From Rhodospirillaceae bacterium (GTDB lineage Bacteria > Pseudomonadota > Alphaproteobacteria > Rhodospirillales > Casp-alpha2), in assembly GCA_002706405.1 (NCBI GenBank), contig PALN01000078.1, positions 1 through 57,097 of the forward strand: DNA of 57,097 nt, given 5' to 3'. The notes under the pieces are model-generated. The model did not search any database, was not told where the DNA came from, and was given only the letters and a program-made list of their open reading frames with translations. This document shows positions 43,447 through 53,302 of this stretch, in pieces. Position 1 is the stretch's first letter; the number at the start of each line of letters is the position of its first letter. The position numbers were made by a program, and so were the translations under genes.

Positions 43447-44998
43447 CCCCGCCGTCTCGCCCATCGACCCCCATTCCATCAGCGAATTCCGCCGCTGGTC
43501 GGTAACCTTATCGGGCCTGCTCGGAGCAGTTTCGATGATTCTGTCGGCGACGGTCGTCAACGTCGCCGTGCCCTCGATCATGGGGGCCTACGGGATCGAT
43601 CAGACGGTCGCGCAATGGGCATCCACGGCCTTCATCACGACCATGGTGGCGAGCCAGCTCATGAGTGTGTGGGTCGTTGCCCATCTGGGGCAGCGCAACG
43701 CCTATACCATGACCTTGGTGCTGTTCGCCGCCGGCGCCGTCGTTTGCACCATGGCGCCCAACATGGGCACCCTGATCGTCGGCCGGGTCATGCAGGGGAT
43801 TTCCGCCGGCATCGTTCAGCCCCTGGTGCTCTCGACCATCATCTCCGTATTCCCCTTTGAAAAGCGCGGGTTCGCCGTCAGCATGTATTCGGTCGGCGTG
43901 ACCCTGGCCCCCAGTTTCGGGCCCGTGGTCGGCGGCGCGATCCTGGACGCCCTGACCTGGCGGCATATTTTCATCGTGCCCATGCCCCTCGCCTTCCTCG
44001 CCTTTCTGCTGGGGCTCAGCTTCATGCCGCAGGAACGGAAAAAAGGCCCAAAACCGCCCTTTGACTGGACCGGCCTGGCGCTTGTCGTCACCGCCTGCTT
44101 CACCGTCATGAGCGGCCTTGCCAACGGCCAGCGCTGGGGCTGGCACTCCAACGAGACCCTGGCTCTCCTGATCGGCGGGACGGCGGTGGGGATCACTTTT
44201 CTGTGGCATCAGACGCATTCGAAAAACCCGATGCTGGACGGCAGCCTGTTCAAAAACCCGGCCTTCGCGTCCGCCATGGTCATTGCCTTCCTGTTCGGCG
44301 CCGGCAACTTCGCCACCAACTACGCCATCCCTGTGTTCACCCAACAGGTCCAGGGCTTCACCGCCACGGCAGCGGGCATGGTGTTGGTCCCGGCCGGCAT
44401 ATTCCTGTTCATGATCACCCCCTTGGCCGGACGCCTGAATGACCACGTGTCGCCGCGCTATCCGATTTCGGCCGGCGTGCTGATCTTCGTCATCGCCGCC
44501 TGGTTCATCGCCAAATCAGACGTCAACACGGCGTTCCTCGTCATGGCGCTCTTCACCGTGCTGTCGCGCCTGGCGATCGGCCTGGTCATGCCCGCCATGG
44601 GGGCGGCGGCGATCCGCGCCGTGCCCGAGCACAAGATCAACGCAGGTGCCGCGACCTACAACTTCATCCGCCAATTGGGCGGCGCATTCGGCACCCTGGT
44701 GTTCGTGGTCATCATCGAACAGCGCACGGCCTTCCACGCGGACGCCATGGCGGCAACCCAGACGTCGGCCAATCCGCTCAGCCGGGAGTTCATCGAAAAG
44801 GTCGGCCGCGTGCTCGGCGAAAGCGGCCTGCCCGATGCCCAGCAGACGGCGGGGGCGCTCAACTTCCTGTCCAAGGTCATCCACGCCCAGGCAACGACCC
44901 TCGGCTTCCAGGACGCCTTCATCGTCTCGGCCATCGTCTTCTCGACGGCATTGGTGCCAGCCTGGATATTGGGGCGCACAACCAAAACGGGCGTATAG
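43436..44998 (+). CDS. DHA2 family MFS drug:H+ antiporter (EmrB-like)
   Basis: A 520-residue protein with about 14 membrane segments. The DHA2 motifs are visible: the first segment with VNVAVPSIMGAYG, VMQGISAGIVQPL, and motif C-like GPVVGGAILD. It starts at TTG 43436, inside the end of the adaptor gene, with a weak ribosome site, so translation is likely coupled. Together they form an EmrAB-like tripartite pump. Confidence 0.94.
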   Translation: MTSNPAVSPIDPHSISEFRRWSVTLSGLLGAVSMILSATVVNVAVPSIMGAYGIDQTVAQWASTAFITTMVASQLMSVWVVAHLGQRNAYTMTLVLFAAGAVVCTMAPNMGTLIVGRVMQGISAGIVQPLVLSTIISVFPFEKRGFAVSMYSVGVTLAPSFGPVVGGAILDALTWRHIFIVPMPLAFLAFLLGLSFMPQERKKGPKPPFDWTGLALVVTACFTVMSGLANGQRWGWHSNETLALLIGGTAVGITFLWHQTHSKNPMLDGSLFKNPAFASAMVIAFLFGAGNFATNYAIPVFTQQVQGFTATAAGMVLVPAGIFLFMITPLAGRLNDHVSPRYPISAGVLIFVIAAWFIAKSDVNTAFLVMALFTVLSRLAIGLVMPAMGAAAIRAVPEHKINAGAATYNFIRQLGGAFGTLVFVVIIEQRTAFHADAMAATQTSANPLSREFIEKVGRVLGESGLPDAQQTAGALNFLSKVIHAQATTLGFQDAFIVSAIVFSTALVPAWILGRTTKTGV

Positions 44999-45075
44999 CG
45001 CGTTCATTTTCTCTTTTACAGGACATTTCCCTCGGGTAGTCTTTTCACCGACCTCACCCTGGGGAGCGCCCAGCC

Positions 45076-46218
45076 ATGCCCGACCAACTGGCACAACATC
45101 ACCAGCGGTCACTTTCGGACGGCGAACGCCTTGCCTGGCTGCGTCTGATCCGGTCGGCCAATGTCGGCCCGGGCACGTTCTTCCGATTGCTGGAACGGTT
45201 CGGTACGGCGACCCGGGCGCTGGACGCCCTGCCCGCGCTTGCCCGCCGGGGCGGGCGCGCCGGAGCCATCCGCATCGCGTCACAGGCAGAGGCCGCCCGC
45301 GAACTGGAGGCCGCACAACGCATCGGCGCCACGCTCCTGGCCTGGGGGGAGCCCGCCTATCCGCCGCTTCTGGCCCATATCCATGATCCGCCGCCGGTCA
45401 TCTATGCCCGCGGCCGGCGGGAGCTTCTGGCCAAAAAGACCATCGGCGTCGTCGGCGCGCGCAACGCCTCCGTCAACGGCCGGCGCTTCGCGAAGAAGCT
45501 GGCCGCCGACCTGGGTGCGGGCGGCCTGATGGTCGCGTCGGGGCTGGCCCGCGGGATCGACGTCGCCGCCCACGACGGTGCCTTGGCAACCGGAACGGCG
45601 GCGGTGTTGGGCGGCGGCGTCGACGTCGTCTACCCGGCCGAGAACCGCGCGCTCTACGACCGCATCGCCGAAACGGGGGTCCTGTTGTCCGAAGTGCCGC
45701 CCGGCACCCAACCGCAGGCGCGGCATTTCCCGCGCCGCAATCGAATCATTTCCGGCATGGCGCGGGGCGTCGTGGTGGTCGAAGCAAGCCCCCGGTCCGG
45801 ATCGCTGATTACCGCCCGGCTGGCCCTTGAACAGGGTCGCGAGGTGTTCGCCGTGCCGGGTGCTGCGATGGACCCAAGGGCCCGCGGCACCAATCATTTG
45901 ATTCGCGAGGGGGCGACGCTGACGGAAAGCGCAGACGACGTTTTTGCCGTTCTGGCGGAATCGCGTCCTCCGCCAACCCCTGAATTACCCATTATAATTC
46001 AAGATGTTACGAATGAGCTGACGGACACCGAGGACGCCCCATCGGCGCGCGATCAGGTCATCGCCGCATTGGGCCCGACACCGACGACTGTTGACGAACT
46101 GCTCCGCGTTTGCCAATTCTCCCAGGCCGTGGTGTCGACGGTTTTGCTTGAACTTGAACTGGCAGGACGGTTAGAGAGGCACCCCGGCAGCAAAGTTTCG
46201 CTGCTCATGGACCACTAG
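45076..46218 (+). CDS. dprA: DNA-processing protein DprA
   Basis: A 380-residue protein that loads RecA on incoming single-stranded DNA during transformation. The Rossmann part has VVGARNASVNGRRFA, ASGLARGIDVAAH, GGGVDVVYPAEN, FPRRNRIISGMARGVVVVEA and GSLITARLALEQGREVFAVPG. A C-terminal winged helix (about 315-375) follows a poorly conserved linker. It precedes topA by 50 bases, the usual dprA-topA arrangement. Confidence 0.96.
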   Translation: MPDQLAQHHQRSLSDGERLAWLRLIRSANVGPGTFFRLLERFGTATRALDALPALARRGGRAGAIRIASQAEAARELEAAQRIGATLLAWGEPAYPPLLAHIHDPPPVIYARGRRELLAKKTIGVVGARNASVNGRRFAKKLAADLGAGGLMVASGLARGIDVAAHDGALATGTAAVLGGGVDVVYPAENRALYDRIAETGVLLSEVPPGTQPQARHFPRRNRIISGMARGVVVVEASPRSGSLITARLALEQGREVFAVPGAAMDPRARGTNHLIREGATLTESADDVFAVLAESRPPPTPELPIIIQDVTNELTDTEDAPSARDQVIAALGPTPTTVDELLRVCQFSQAVVSTVLLELELAGRLERHPGSKVSLLMDH

Positions 46219-46268
46219 CCGGCCGGGGCAGCGGCCCCGAAGGCCGGCCGAGAAAAGGCAAGTCTCGC

Positions 46269-48932
46269 ATGACCGACGTCGTCGTCGTTGAAAGCCCGGC
46301 CAAGGCGAAAACGATCAACAAATACCTGGGCCCCGGTTACACGGTGCTGGCCAGTTACGGCCATATCCGCGACCTGCCGTCCAAGGACGGGTCCGTGCGC
46401 CCGGACGCCGACTTCGATATGGACTGGGAAATCGACGCCCGTTCCGAAAAGCACATCAAGGCGATCGCCGATGCCGTCAAGGGCGCGGATAAACTGTATC
46501 TCGCGACTGACCCCGACCGTGAAGGCGAAGCCATTTCCTGGCACGTCCAGGAGGTCCTGAACAAAAAGAACGCGCTGAAAAATGTCGACGTAAAGCGCGT
46601 CGTGTTCAACGAAATCACCAAGGACGCGGTCAAGGCGGCGTTCGACCACCCACGCGACCTGGACCGCGAACTGGTCGACGCCTATCTGGCGCGCCGTGCG
46701 CTCGACTATCTGGTCGGCTTCACCCTGTCACCGGTGTTGTGGCGCAAGCTGCCCGGATCGCGGTCGGCCGGCCGCGTGCAGTCCGTCGCCTTGCGATTGA
46801 TCTGCGAACGCGAAGCCGAAATCGAAATCTTCCGGCGCCAGGAATTCTGGTCCATCAAGGCGACCTTCGCCGCCGACGGCGGGCACAAGATCTCGGCGCA
46901 GCTGACCCATCTGAACGGCCAGAAGCTCGGCAAGATGGACCTGGGCTCGCAGGCCGATGCCGAACGCGCCAAAAAGGCCGTCGAAGCCGGTGATTTTTCC
47001 GTCGCCGACGTTCAGCGCAAGCAGTCCCGGCGCAATCCGGCCCCGCCGTTCACGACCTCGACCCTGCAGCAGGAAGCCGCGCGCAAGCTCTATTTCGGCG
47101 CCAAGCGCACCATGCAGGTCGCCCAGCGCCTGTACGAAGGTGTCAACATCGGCGGCGACACAGTCGGCCTGATCACCTATATGCGAACCGACGGCGTGAC
47201 CATGGCCAACGAGGCCGTCAATGCCGTCCGCGACCTGATCAAAAGCTCCTACGGCGCGCCGTATCTGCCGGGTGAAGCGCGAATTTATAAGTCCAAAGCC
47301 AAGAACGCCCAGGAAGCGCACGAAGCGATCCGTCCGACGGATGTCGCCCGCCGGCCCGAAGACGTGGCCCAGTACCTGGACGACGATCAGCGCAAGCTTT
47401 ACGACCTGATCTGGAAACGGACCGTCGCCTGCCAGATGGAAAACGCGGTCCTCGACCAGGTTGCCGTCGATATCGCCGCCGCCGACGGGTCCTGCGCCCT
47501 GCGCGCGACCGGGTCGGTCATCGCCTTCGATGGCTTCCTGAAGGTCTACCAGGAAGGCAAGGACGAAGACGCCGCCACCGACGGGGACGACGACGACAAG
47601 TTGCGCATCCTGCCTGACGTCAAGAAAGGCCAACATCTGGCCCGCCAGGACGTGGACGCCGACCAGCACTTCACCCAGCCGCCGCCGCGCTACACGGAAG
47701 CCAGCCTGGTCAAGCGGCTGGAAGAACTTGGCATCGGCCGGCCGTCGACCTATGCCTCGATCATCTCGGTCCTGCAGGACCGCAATTACGTGAAGCTGGA
47801 AAGCCGCCGCTTCATGCCCGAGGACCGTGGCCGCCTGGTCACCGCCTTCCTGTCGAGCTTCTTCGAACGCTACGTGGAATACGGATTCACGGCCGAGCTC
47901 GAAGAACGGCTGGACGATATTTCCGGCGGGCGGCGCGACTGGAAACAGGTACTGCGCGATTTCTGGGACGCGTTCTCCAAGGCCGTCGACGGCACCAAGG
48001 AACTGCGCGTGCGGGAGGTCCTGGATACCCTCGACGAACTTCTCGGCCCGCACTTCTTCCCCATGGGCGAAGACGGCCGCGACCCGCGCAAATGCCCCGT
48101 CTGTGCCGATGGCCGCATGGGCCTGAAGCTGGGCAAGTTCGGCGCCTTCATCGGCTGTTCGAACTATCCCGAGTGCAAGCACACCCAGGCCTTGGCCGTG
48201 CCCAACGGCGAGAACGGCGACGGCGGCGAAGCGGCGCCGGAAATCTTCCCCCGCCTGTTGGGCGACGATCCCGAGACGGGCCTGCCCATCACCGTGCGCA
48301 AGGGCCCCTACGGCGCCTATGTGCAGTTGGGCGACGCCGAAGAAGGCGGCCCCAAGCCCAAGCGCGCCTCCCTGCCCAAGGGCGTCAGCGCCGCGACCAT
48401 CGATCTCGAGATGGCGCTGGGTCTGCTCGCCCTGCCGCGCGAGGTCGGCCTGCATCCGGAAACCGGCGACATGATCACCGCCGGGCTCGGCCGCTTCGGC
48501 CCGTTCCTCAAGATGGGCGGCACCTATGTGTCGTTGAAGGGCGACGACGACGTGCTGACCGTGGGCCTGAACCGCGCGGTCGTGCTGTTCGCCGACAAGC
48601 CGCGCAAGGACCCGCCCAAGGAACTGGGCAAGCACCCGACAGACAAGAAGCCCGTCACCCTGAAGGCCGGGCGATGGGGACCTTTCGTGCAGCACGGCAA
48701 GGTCATGGCCTCCCTGCCCAAGGACATGGACAAGGAAACCCTGACCTTGGAAAAGGCCCTGGAACTGATCGCCGCCAAGGGCGGCAAGAAGGCCCCGGCG
48801 CCGAAGAAGGCCGCCGCCAAGAAGGCCGCGCCGAAGAAAAAGGCAGCTAAGAAAAAGCCTGCCGCCAAAAAGAAAGCAGCCAAGAAGACGCCAGCCGACG
48901 GCGACGCGCCCCCGTCCGCCAGCGACGCCTGA
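46269..48932 (+). CDS. topA: DNA topoisomerase I (type IA) with Lys/Ala-rich tail
   Basis: An 887-residue enzyme that relaxes negatively supercoiled DNA. The toprim domain at the start has VVVESPAKAKTINKYLG and ATDPDREGEAISWH; the active Tyr is in GLITYMRTDG. A C-terminal zinc ribbon CPVC...CSNYPEC is followed by several topoisomerase repeat domains, and the last 60 or so residues are a run of Lys, Ala and Pro like a histone H1 tail. The tail is common in alphaproteobacterial TopA and should bind DNA. It is 15 bases from rnr. Confidence 0.97.
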   Translation: MTDVVVVESPAKAKTINKYLGPGYTVLASYGHIRDLPSKDGSVRPDADFDMDWEIDARSEKHIKAIADAVKGADKLYLATDPDREGEAISWHVQEVLNKKNALKNVDVKRVVFNEITKDAVKAAFDHPRDLDRELVDAYLARRALDYLVGFTLSPVLWRKLPGSRSAGRVQSVALRLICEREAEIEIFRRQEFWSIKATFAADGGHKISAQLTHLNGQKLGKMDLGSQADAERAKKAVEAGDFSVADVQRKQSRRNPAPPFTTSTLQQEAARKLYFGAKRTMQVAQRLYEGVNIGGDTVGLITYMRTDGVTMANEAVNAVRDLIKSSYGAPYLPGEARIYKSKAKNAQEAHEAIRPTDVARRPEDVAQYLDDDQRKLYDLIWKRTVACQMENAVLDQVAVDIAAADGSCALRATGSVIAFDGFLKVYQEGKDEDAATDGDDDDKLRILPDVKKGQHLARQDVDADQHFTQPPPRYTEASLVKRLEELGIGRPSTYASIISVLQDRNYVKLESRRFMPEDRGRLVTAFLSSFFERYVEYGFTAELEERLDDISGGRRDWKQVLRDFWDAFSKAVDGTKELRVREVLDTLDELLGPHFFPMGEDGRDPRKCPVCADGRMGLKLGKFGAFIGCSNYPECKHTQALAVPNGENGDGGEAAPEIFPRLLGDDPETGLPITVRKGPYGAYVQLGDAEEGGPKPKRASLPKGVSAATIDLEMALGLLALPREVGLHPETGDMITAGLGRFGPFLKMGGTYVSLKGDDDVLTVGLNRAVVLFADKPRKDPPKELGKHPTDKKPVTLKAGRWGPFVQHGKVMASLPKDMDKETLTLEKALELIAAKGGKKAPAPKKAAAKKAAPKKKAAKKKPAAKKKAAKKTPADGDAPPSASDA

Positions 48933-48947
48933 TCCGGGCCGCCCGCC

Positions 48948-51245
48948 GTGGCCAGACCTCCGAAATCGAAGCCGCCCTTCCCGACGCGGGAGGAAATCCT
49001 GGAGTTCATCCAGTCGAGCCCCAAGCGCGTCGGCAAGCGTGAGATCGCCCGCGCCTTCAAAATGGGGTCCGAAGGCAAGGTCATGCTGCGCGAGATCCTG
49101 AAGGACCTGGAACGCGACGGCGCCCTGCAGCGCGGACGGAGCAAACGTTTCGCCGAGCCGGGCACCCTGCCCGAGGTCACGGTCCTGCACATCACCGGGG
49201 TCGACGCCGAGGGCGAATTGATGGCCCGACCGGAAAACTGGGATGAAGACGCCGCCGGCCCGCCGCCGGCCATCTACATGGCGCCCGAACGCAAGGGCCA
49301 GCCCGCGCTGGGCACCGGCGACCGCGTGCTGGCGCGCCTGGAGCGCACGGGGCGCGGCGTCTATCAGGGCCGCTCCATCCGCCGCCTGCCCTCCGCCCCC
49401 TCTGCGATCATGGGGGTCTACCGCGACGTCGGCGGTGAGGGCCGCATCGAAAGCACGGACCGCCGCGCCAAGCAGGATTATGTCGTTCCGGCGGGACAGT
49501 CCGGCGGCGCCAAGCCGGGCGACCTGGTGCGTGCCGCCGCCCTGCCCGGCAAGGAGCTGGGCCTGCGCAAGGCCAAGGTGACCGACGTCCTGGGCGCCAT
49601 GGACGCCCCCAAGTCGATCAGCCTGATTTCCATCCATGAACACGAACTGCCGAGCGAATTTCCCGCCGATGCCCTTGACCAGGCCAAGGCCGCGGGACCG
49701 GCACCGCTGGGCGACCGGGTCGACCTGCGCGATGTGCCGCTGGTCACCATCGACGGCGCCGACGCCCGCGATTTCGACGATGCCGTGTTCGCGGAACCGG
49801 ATCTGGACCGGCCGGGCGGTTGGCATCTGATGGTCGCCATCGCCGACGTGTCCTGGTACGTGCGGCCCGGCGACGCGCTCGACCGCAGCGCCTACGACCG
49901 GGGCAACAGCGTCTATTTCCCCGACCGCGTTGTGCCCATGCTGCCGGAGGAGTTGTCCAACGGCTGGTGTTCGCTGAAGCCCAAGGAGGACCGCCCCTGT
50001 TTGGTCGCCCACCTATGGATCGACGGCGACGGCAACCTGACGCGCCACCGCTTCGAACGCGCCATGATGCGGTCCGCCGCCCGTCTGACCTACGAGCAGG
50101 TCCAGGCGGCCCAGGACGGCCGCCCAGACGATGTGACGGACGTTCTGGTCAAGGACGTCATCGCCCCCCTTTACGGCGCCTACGAGGCCCTGTCCCGCAA
50201 CCGACAGGCCCGCGGCGTGCTGAACCTGGACCTGCCGGAACGCAAGGTGATCCTGAACGACCGCGGCACCGTCGCCGAGATCGCCATGCGCGAACGCTTC
50301 GACAGCCACCGGCTGATCGAAGAATTCATGATCACGGCCAACGTGGCGGCGGCGGAAACCCTTGAAAAGAAAAGCCTTCCCTGCATGTACCGGATTCACG
50401 ACCAGCCCAGCCCGGCCAAGGTCTCGGGTCTGTCGGAGGCGCTGGAAACCATCGGGCTCAAGATCGCCAAGGGCCAGGTCATGCAGTCCAAGGTGTTCAA
50501 CCAGATCCTGGCGAAAGCCAAGGGCGGGCCGTTCGAACGCATGGTCCAGGAACTGGTCCTGCGCTCGCAGGCGCAGGCCGAGTATTCGCCCGAAAACATC
50601 GGCCATTTCGGCCTGGCGCTCCGCCGCTATTGCCATTTCACCTCGCCGATCCGGCGCTATTCGGACTTGCTGGTCCACCGCGCCCTGATCCGCGGCGGCA
50701 GATTGGGCGATGGTGCCCTGGAGACCGATCACAAAGACTTCGCCGAAATGGGCCAGCATCTGTCGTTCACGGAACGGCGGGCGGCGGCGGCGGAGCGGGC
50801 GGCAGTGGACCGCTTCACCACCCAATTCCTGGCCGACCGGGTCGGAGCGACATTTCTTGGCCGCATCAACGGCGTCACCCGCTTCGGCCTGTTCATCACC
50901 CTGAGCGACAGCGGGGCGGACGGCCTGATCCCGATCCGCTCCCTACCCAACGATTATTACATCCACGACGAGGCCCACCATCGCCTGCGCGGGCGCTCCA
51001 ACGGCAAGACCTACGTCCTGGGCGAGGCCGTCGAGGTTCGCCTGGTCGAAGCCCGGCCGCTGACCGGCGGCATGATCTTCGAATTGATGGACGGCGCCGA
51101 TCCCAACAACGGCGGTGGCCGCGGGCGCTTCACCCCGGGCGGACGCCCCTCCGGCGGCGGCCGGAAAGGCAGCGGGCGCAGCGGCGGCAAGGACAAGTCC
51201 AAGAAGGGCCGCGGCAAGAAGTCCGGCAAAGCCAAGCGGGGCTGA
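48948..51245 (+). CDS. rnr: Ribonuclease R
   Basis: A 765-residue 3'-5' exoribonuclease that degrades structured RNA. The cold-shock-like N-terminal domains come first, then the RNB catalytic domain with IDGADARDFDDAVF (catalytic Asp residues) and HFTSPIRRYSDLLVH, and the S1 domain at about 645-720 (GATFLGRINGVTRFGLFITL). The C-terminal tail of about 40 residues is Gly, Arg and Lys-rich, and unstructured. The start is GTG at 48948, close behind topA. Confidence 0.97.
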   Translation: MARPPKSKPPFPTREEILEFIQSSPKRVGKREIARAFKMGSEGKVMLREILKDLERDGALQRGRSKRFAEPGTLPEVTVLHITGVDAEGELMARPENWDEDAAGPPPAIYMAPERKGQPALGTGDRVLARLERTGRGVYQGRSIRRLPSAPSAIMGVYRDVGGEGRIESTDRRAKQDYVVPAGQSGGAKPGDLVRAAALPGKELGLRKAKVTDVLGAMDAPKSISLISIHEHELPSEFPADALDQAKAAGPAPLGDRVDLRDVPLVTIDGADARDFDDAVFAEPDLDRPGGWHLMVAIADVSWYVRPGDALDRSAYDRGNSVYFPDRVVPMLPEELSNGWCSLKPKEDRPCLVAHLWIDGDGNLTRHRFERAMMRSAARLTYEQVQAAQDGRPDDVTDVLVKDVIAPLYGAYEALSRNRQARGVLNLDLPERKVILNDRGTVAEIAMRERFDSHRLIEEFMITANVAAAETLEKKSLPCMYRIHDQPSPAKVSGLSEALETIGLKIAKGQVMQSKVFNQILAKAKGGPFERMVQELVLRSQAQAEYSPENIGHFGLALRRYCHFTSPIRRYSDLLVHRALIRGGRLGDGALETDHKDFAEMGQHLSFTERRAAAAERAAVDRFTTQFLADRVGATFLGRINGVTRFGLFITLSDSGADGLIPIRSLPNDYYIHDEAHHRLRGRSNGKTYVLGEAVEVRLVEARPLTGGMIFELMDGADPNNGGGRGRFTPGGRPSGGGRKGSGRSGGKDKSKKGRGKKSGKAKRG

Positions 51246-51307
51246 TCTCCGCCCTTCGAAAGTTTTCATAATGACGGCGGCCTGAAAATCGCGGACAATC
51301 CCAGACT

Positions 51308-52927
51308 ATGATCCGCATGGGCGCACGCTTTCCCGCAATCCGGCTCAACCGGGGCCTGGTCGCCGTTTCGGCGGCGCTGCTGCTCGTCGCCTGCGCCGGC
51401 ACGCCGACTCCTCAGGCGACGACCGACAAGGACAGCGGGTTTTCCATGCCCGCCGCGGCCGAGGTCATTGCCGCGGGATACGAAAACATCGCCGAAAAGT
51501 ATCTGGAGCCCATGCCGATCCGCGAGATCGGCACGGAGGGCCTGCGCGGCCTGGGCGCCATCGACCCGGCCATTGCCATCGAGATCGGCAAGGAAGAGGT
51601 CCGCCTGACCGATAACGGGCAGGAGATCGCCCGCGAGGCCCTGCCCAAGGACGGCGACGCCTATGGCTGGGCCCTACTGACGGCGCGGGCCTCCCAGGCC
51701 GCACGCGGCTGGTCCGAGGAAATGCGCCGCGCCAGCCCGGAAAAGATCTACGAAGCCGTGTTCGACGGCATGTTGACGGAACTGGATATCTATTCCCGCT
51801 ATTCCGGGCGCGAGGAAGCGCAGCGCAACCGCGCCCGGCGCGACGGGTTCGGCGGCATCGGCGTGCGCTTCCGGCAGAAGGGCGACGTCACCGAAGTCTA
51901 TCGCATCACCCCCGGCACCCCGGCGGCGAAGGCGGATCTGAAGGTCGGCGACGTCATCGTCTCCGCCGACGGCGTGGCGCTCAAGGGTCTGCCGGCCCGC
52001 CAGATCGTGAAGCTTCTGCGCGGCCCCATCGACACGTCCGTGCGCCTGCGACTGAAGCGCGAGAGCCGGCCCGAAGGCTGGTCCCTGAACCTGGTCCGCC
52101 GCCATATCGTGCCGGTCACGGTGAGCCATACGGTCAAGGACGGGATCATCTATGCGGCGGTCGCCAGCTTCAACCAGAAGACCGCTGATTCCGTGAAGAA
52201 GGCCATCCTGACCGCGAAGGCCGAAGCCAAGGTCCCGCTCAAGGGCATGGTCATGGACCTGCGCGGCAACCCGGGCGGACTGTTGCGCCAATCGGTCAAG
52301 CTGGCCAACCTGTTCCTGACTCAGGGCCATATCATCACCACGCGCGGCCGCCATCCGGACAGCGTCCACCACTACAACGCCGATGGTCACGACATCCTGA
52401 ACGGCCTGCCCCTGGTCATCCTGATCGACGGCAAGTCGGCCTCGGCGGCGGAAATCACCGCCGCCGCCCTGCAGGATCGCGGACGCGCCGTGGTCGTGGG
52501 CACGTCGTCCTACGGCAAGGGCAGCGTGCAGACGGTGATCCGCCTGCCCAATGACGGTGAGTTGACCATCACCTGGTCGAAGCTGATCACACCCACGGGC
52601 TACACCCTTCACGGCCTGGGCGTGCATCCGATCGTGTGCACCTCATCCTCGGCGGAGATTCCCACGGACAGCGAGACCCGGGACCCGGTCCTGTCCGGGA
52701 TCGGCAACGAGCCCTATCAGGCCGACGTGCTGGCCCGCTGGCGCCGCGGCGGCCCGCTGGACGAAGAGGAACGCACGCGGCTGCGCGACACCTGCCCGCC
52801 GGAACGCCATGACGACGCCAAGGACCGCGACGTGGCCCGGCGGATCATCGAAGACCGCGCCCTCTATGCCCGCGCCCTGACCTATACCTCGACGACCGCC
52901 CGGGCCGACGCGGCGGCTTTGGAATAG
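51308..52927 (+). CDS. S41 family carboxyl-terminal processing protease, lipoprotein
   Basis: A 539-residue protease. The N-terminus has a lipobox (LLLVACAG, Cys about residue 29), so it is probably anchored to a membrane. A PDZ domain lies at about 175-260 ([32 protein letters not shown]). The peptidase domain follows with [31 protein letters not shown] (catalytic Ser) and [10 protein letters not shown] (catalytic Lys). It would trim periplasmic proteins. A 63-base gap separates it from rnr. Confidence 0.93.
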   Translation: MIRMGARFPAIRLNRGLVAVSAALLLVACAGTPTPQATTDKDSGFSMPAAAEVIAAGYENIAEKYLEPMPIREIGTEGLRGLGAIDPAIAIEIGKEEVRLTDNGQEIAREALPKDGDAYGWALLTARASQAARGWSEEMRRASPEKIYEAVFDGMLTELDIYSRYSGREEAQRNRARRDGFGGIGVRFRQKGDVTEVYRITPGTPAAKADLKVGDVIVSADGVALKGLPARQIVKLLRGPIDTSVRLRLKRESRPEGWSLNLVRRHIVPVTVSHTVKDGIIYAAVASFNQKTADSVKKAILTAKAEAKVPLKGMVMDLRGNPGGLLRQSVKLANLFLTQGHIITTRGRHPDSVHHYNADGHDILNGLPLVILIDGKSASAAEITAAALQDRGRAVVVGTSSYGKGSVQTVIRLPNDGELTITWSKLITPTGYTLHGLGVHPIVCTSSSAEIPTDSETRDPVLSGIGNEPYQADVLARWRRGGPLDEEERTRLRDTCPPERHDDAKDRDVARRIIEDRALYARALTYTSTTARADAAALE

Positions 52928-52956
52928 GCCATAAGGCGGCGGTTTCGCCGTGCCTC

Positions 52957-52984
52957 TTGACTTGCTCGTCCGGCCCTGTATGTT
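52957..52984 (+). promoter_or_regulatory. Promoter of rpmG
   Basis: TTGACT at 52957-52962 and TATGTT at 52979-52984 are separated by 16 bases, which is close to the sigma-70 pattern, 45 bases before the L33 start. A hairpin (GGCG-GTTT-CGCC) just upstream may end the protease transcript. Confidence 0.55.
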
Positions 52985-53028
52985 TCGCGCCTTCGACCCG
53001 TCTGAAAACCAAAGCGGAACTTCGCACC

Positions 53029-53196
53029 ATGGCAAAATCGGCCACCATTCTTGTGAAAATGGTCAGCACGGCTGACACGGGATTCTTCTATGTGACGAAG
53101 AAAAATCCGCGCAATTCGACGGAAAAGTTCGAAATGCGCAAGTATGACCCCGTGGTCCGCAAACACGTCGCGTTCAAGGAAGAAAAGATCAAGTAA
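53029..53196 (+). CDS. rpmG: 50S ribosomal protein L33
   Basis: A 55-residue ribosomal protein. [18 protein letters not shown] and the basic [13 protein letters not shown] with a [10 protein letters not shown] end match L33. The cysteine-free (C-) form is present, so it does not bind zinc. I chose the ATG at 53029 because it gives the family's exact length; the longer frame adds unrelated residues. It has its own promoter and is convergent with pleD. Confidence 0.97.
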   Translation: MAKSATILVKMVSTADTGFFYVTKKNPRNSTEKFEMRKYDPVVRKHVAFKEEKIK

Positions 53197-53272
53197 GGCC
53201 GCATCGGCGCCCCTTGATCCCCGTTTCCGCCCGTGATCGGGCGGCATCCTTCCCAGAAACCAGAGACCAATC

Positions 53273-53302
53273 AACCGCCGTTCGACTTATTCGACGGCGG
53301 TT
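53273..53302. terminator. Hairpin at the rpmG/pleD convergence
   Basis: AACCGCCG-TTCGA and TCGA-CGGCGGTT form a strong stem around a five-base loop. It overlaps the pleD stop codon (53287-53289). On the plus strand it is followed by TTTCGCTTGTCTTTTTG, so it could terminate rpmG transcription and possibly pleD as well. Confidence 0.6.

Noticed and set aside
46728-50012. Minus-strand open frame of 1094 residues
   Set aside because: It is antisense to topA and rnr, both firmly identified, and its composition is that of a shadow frame.
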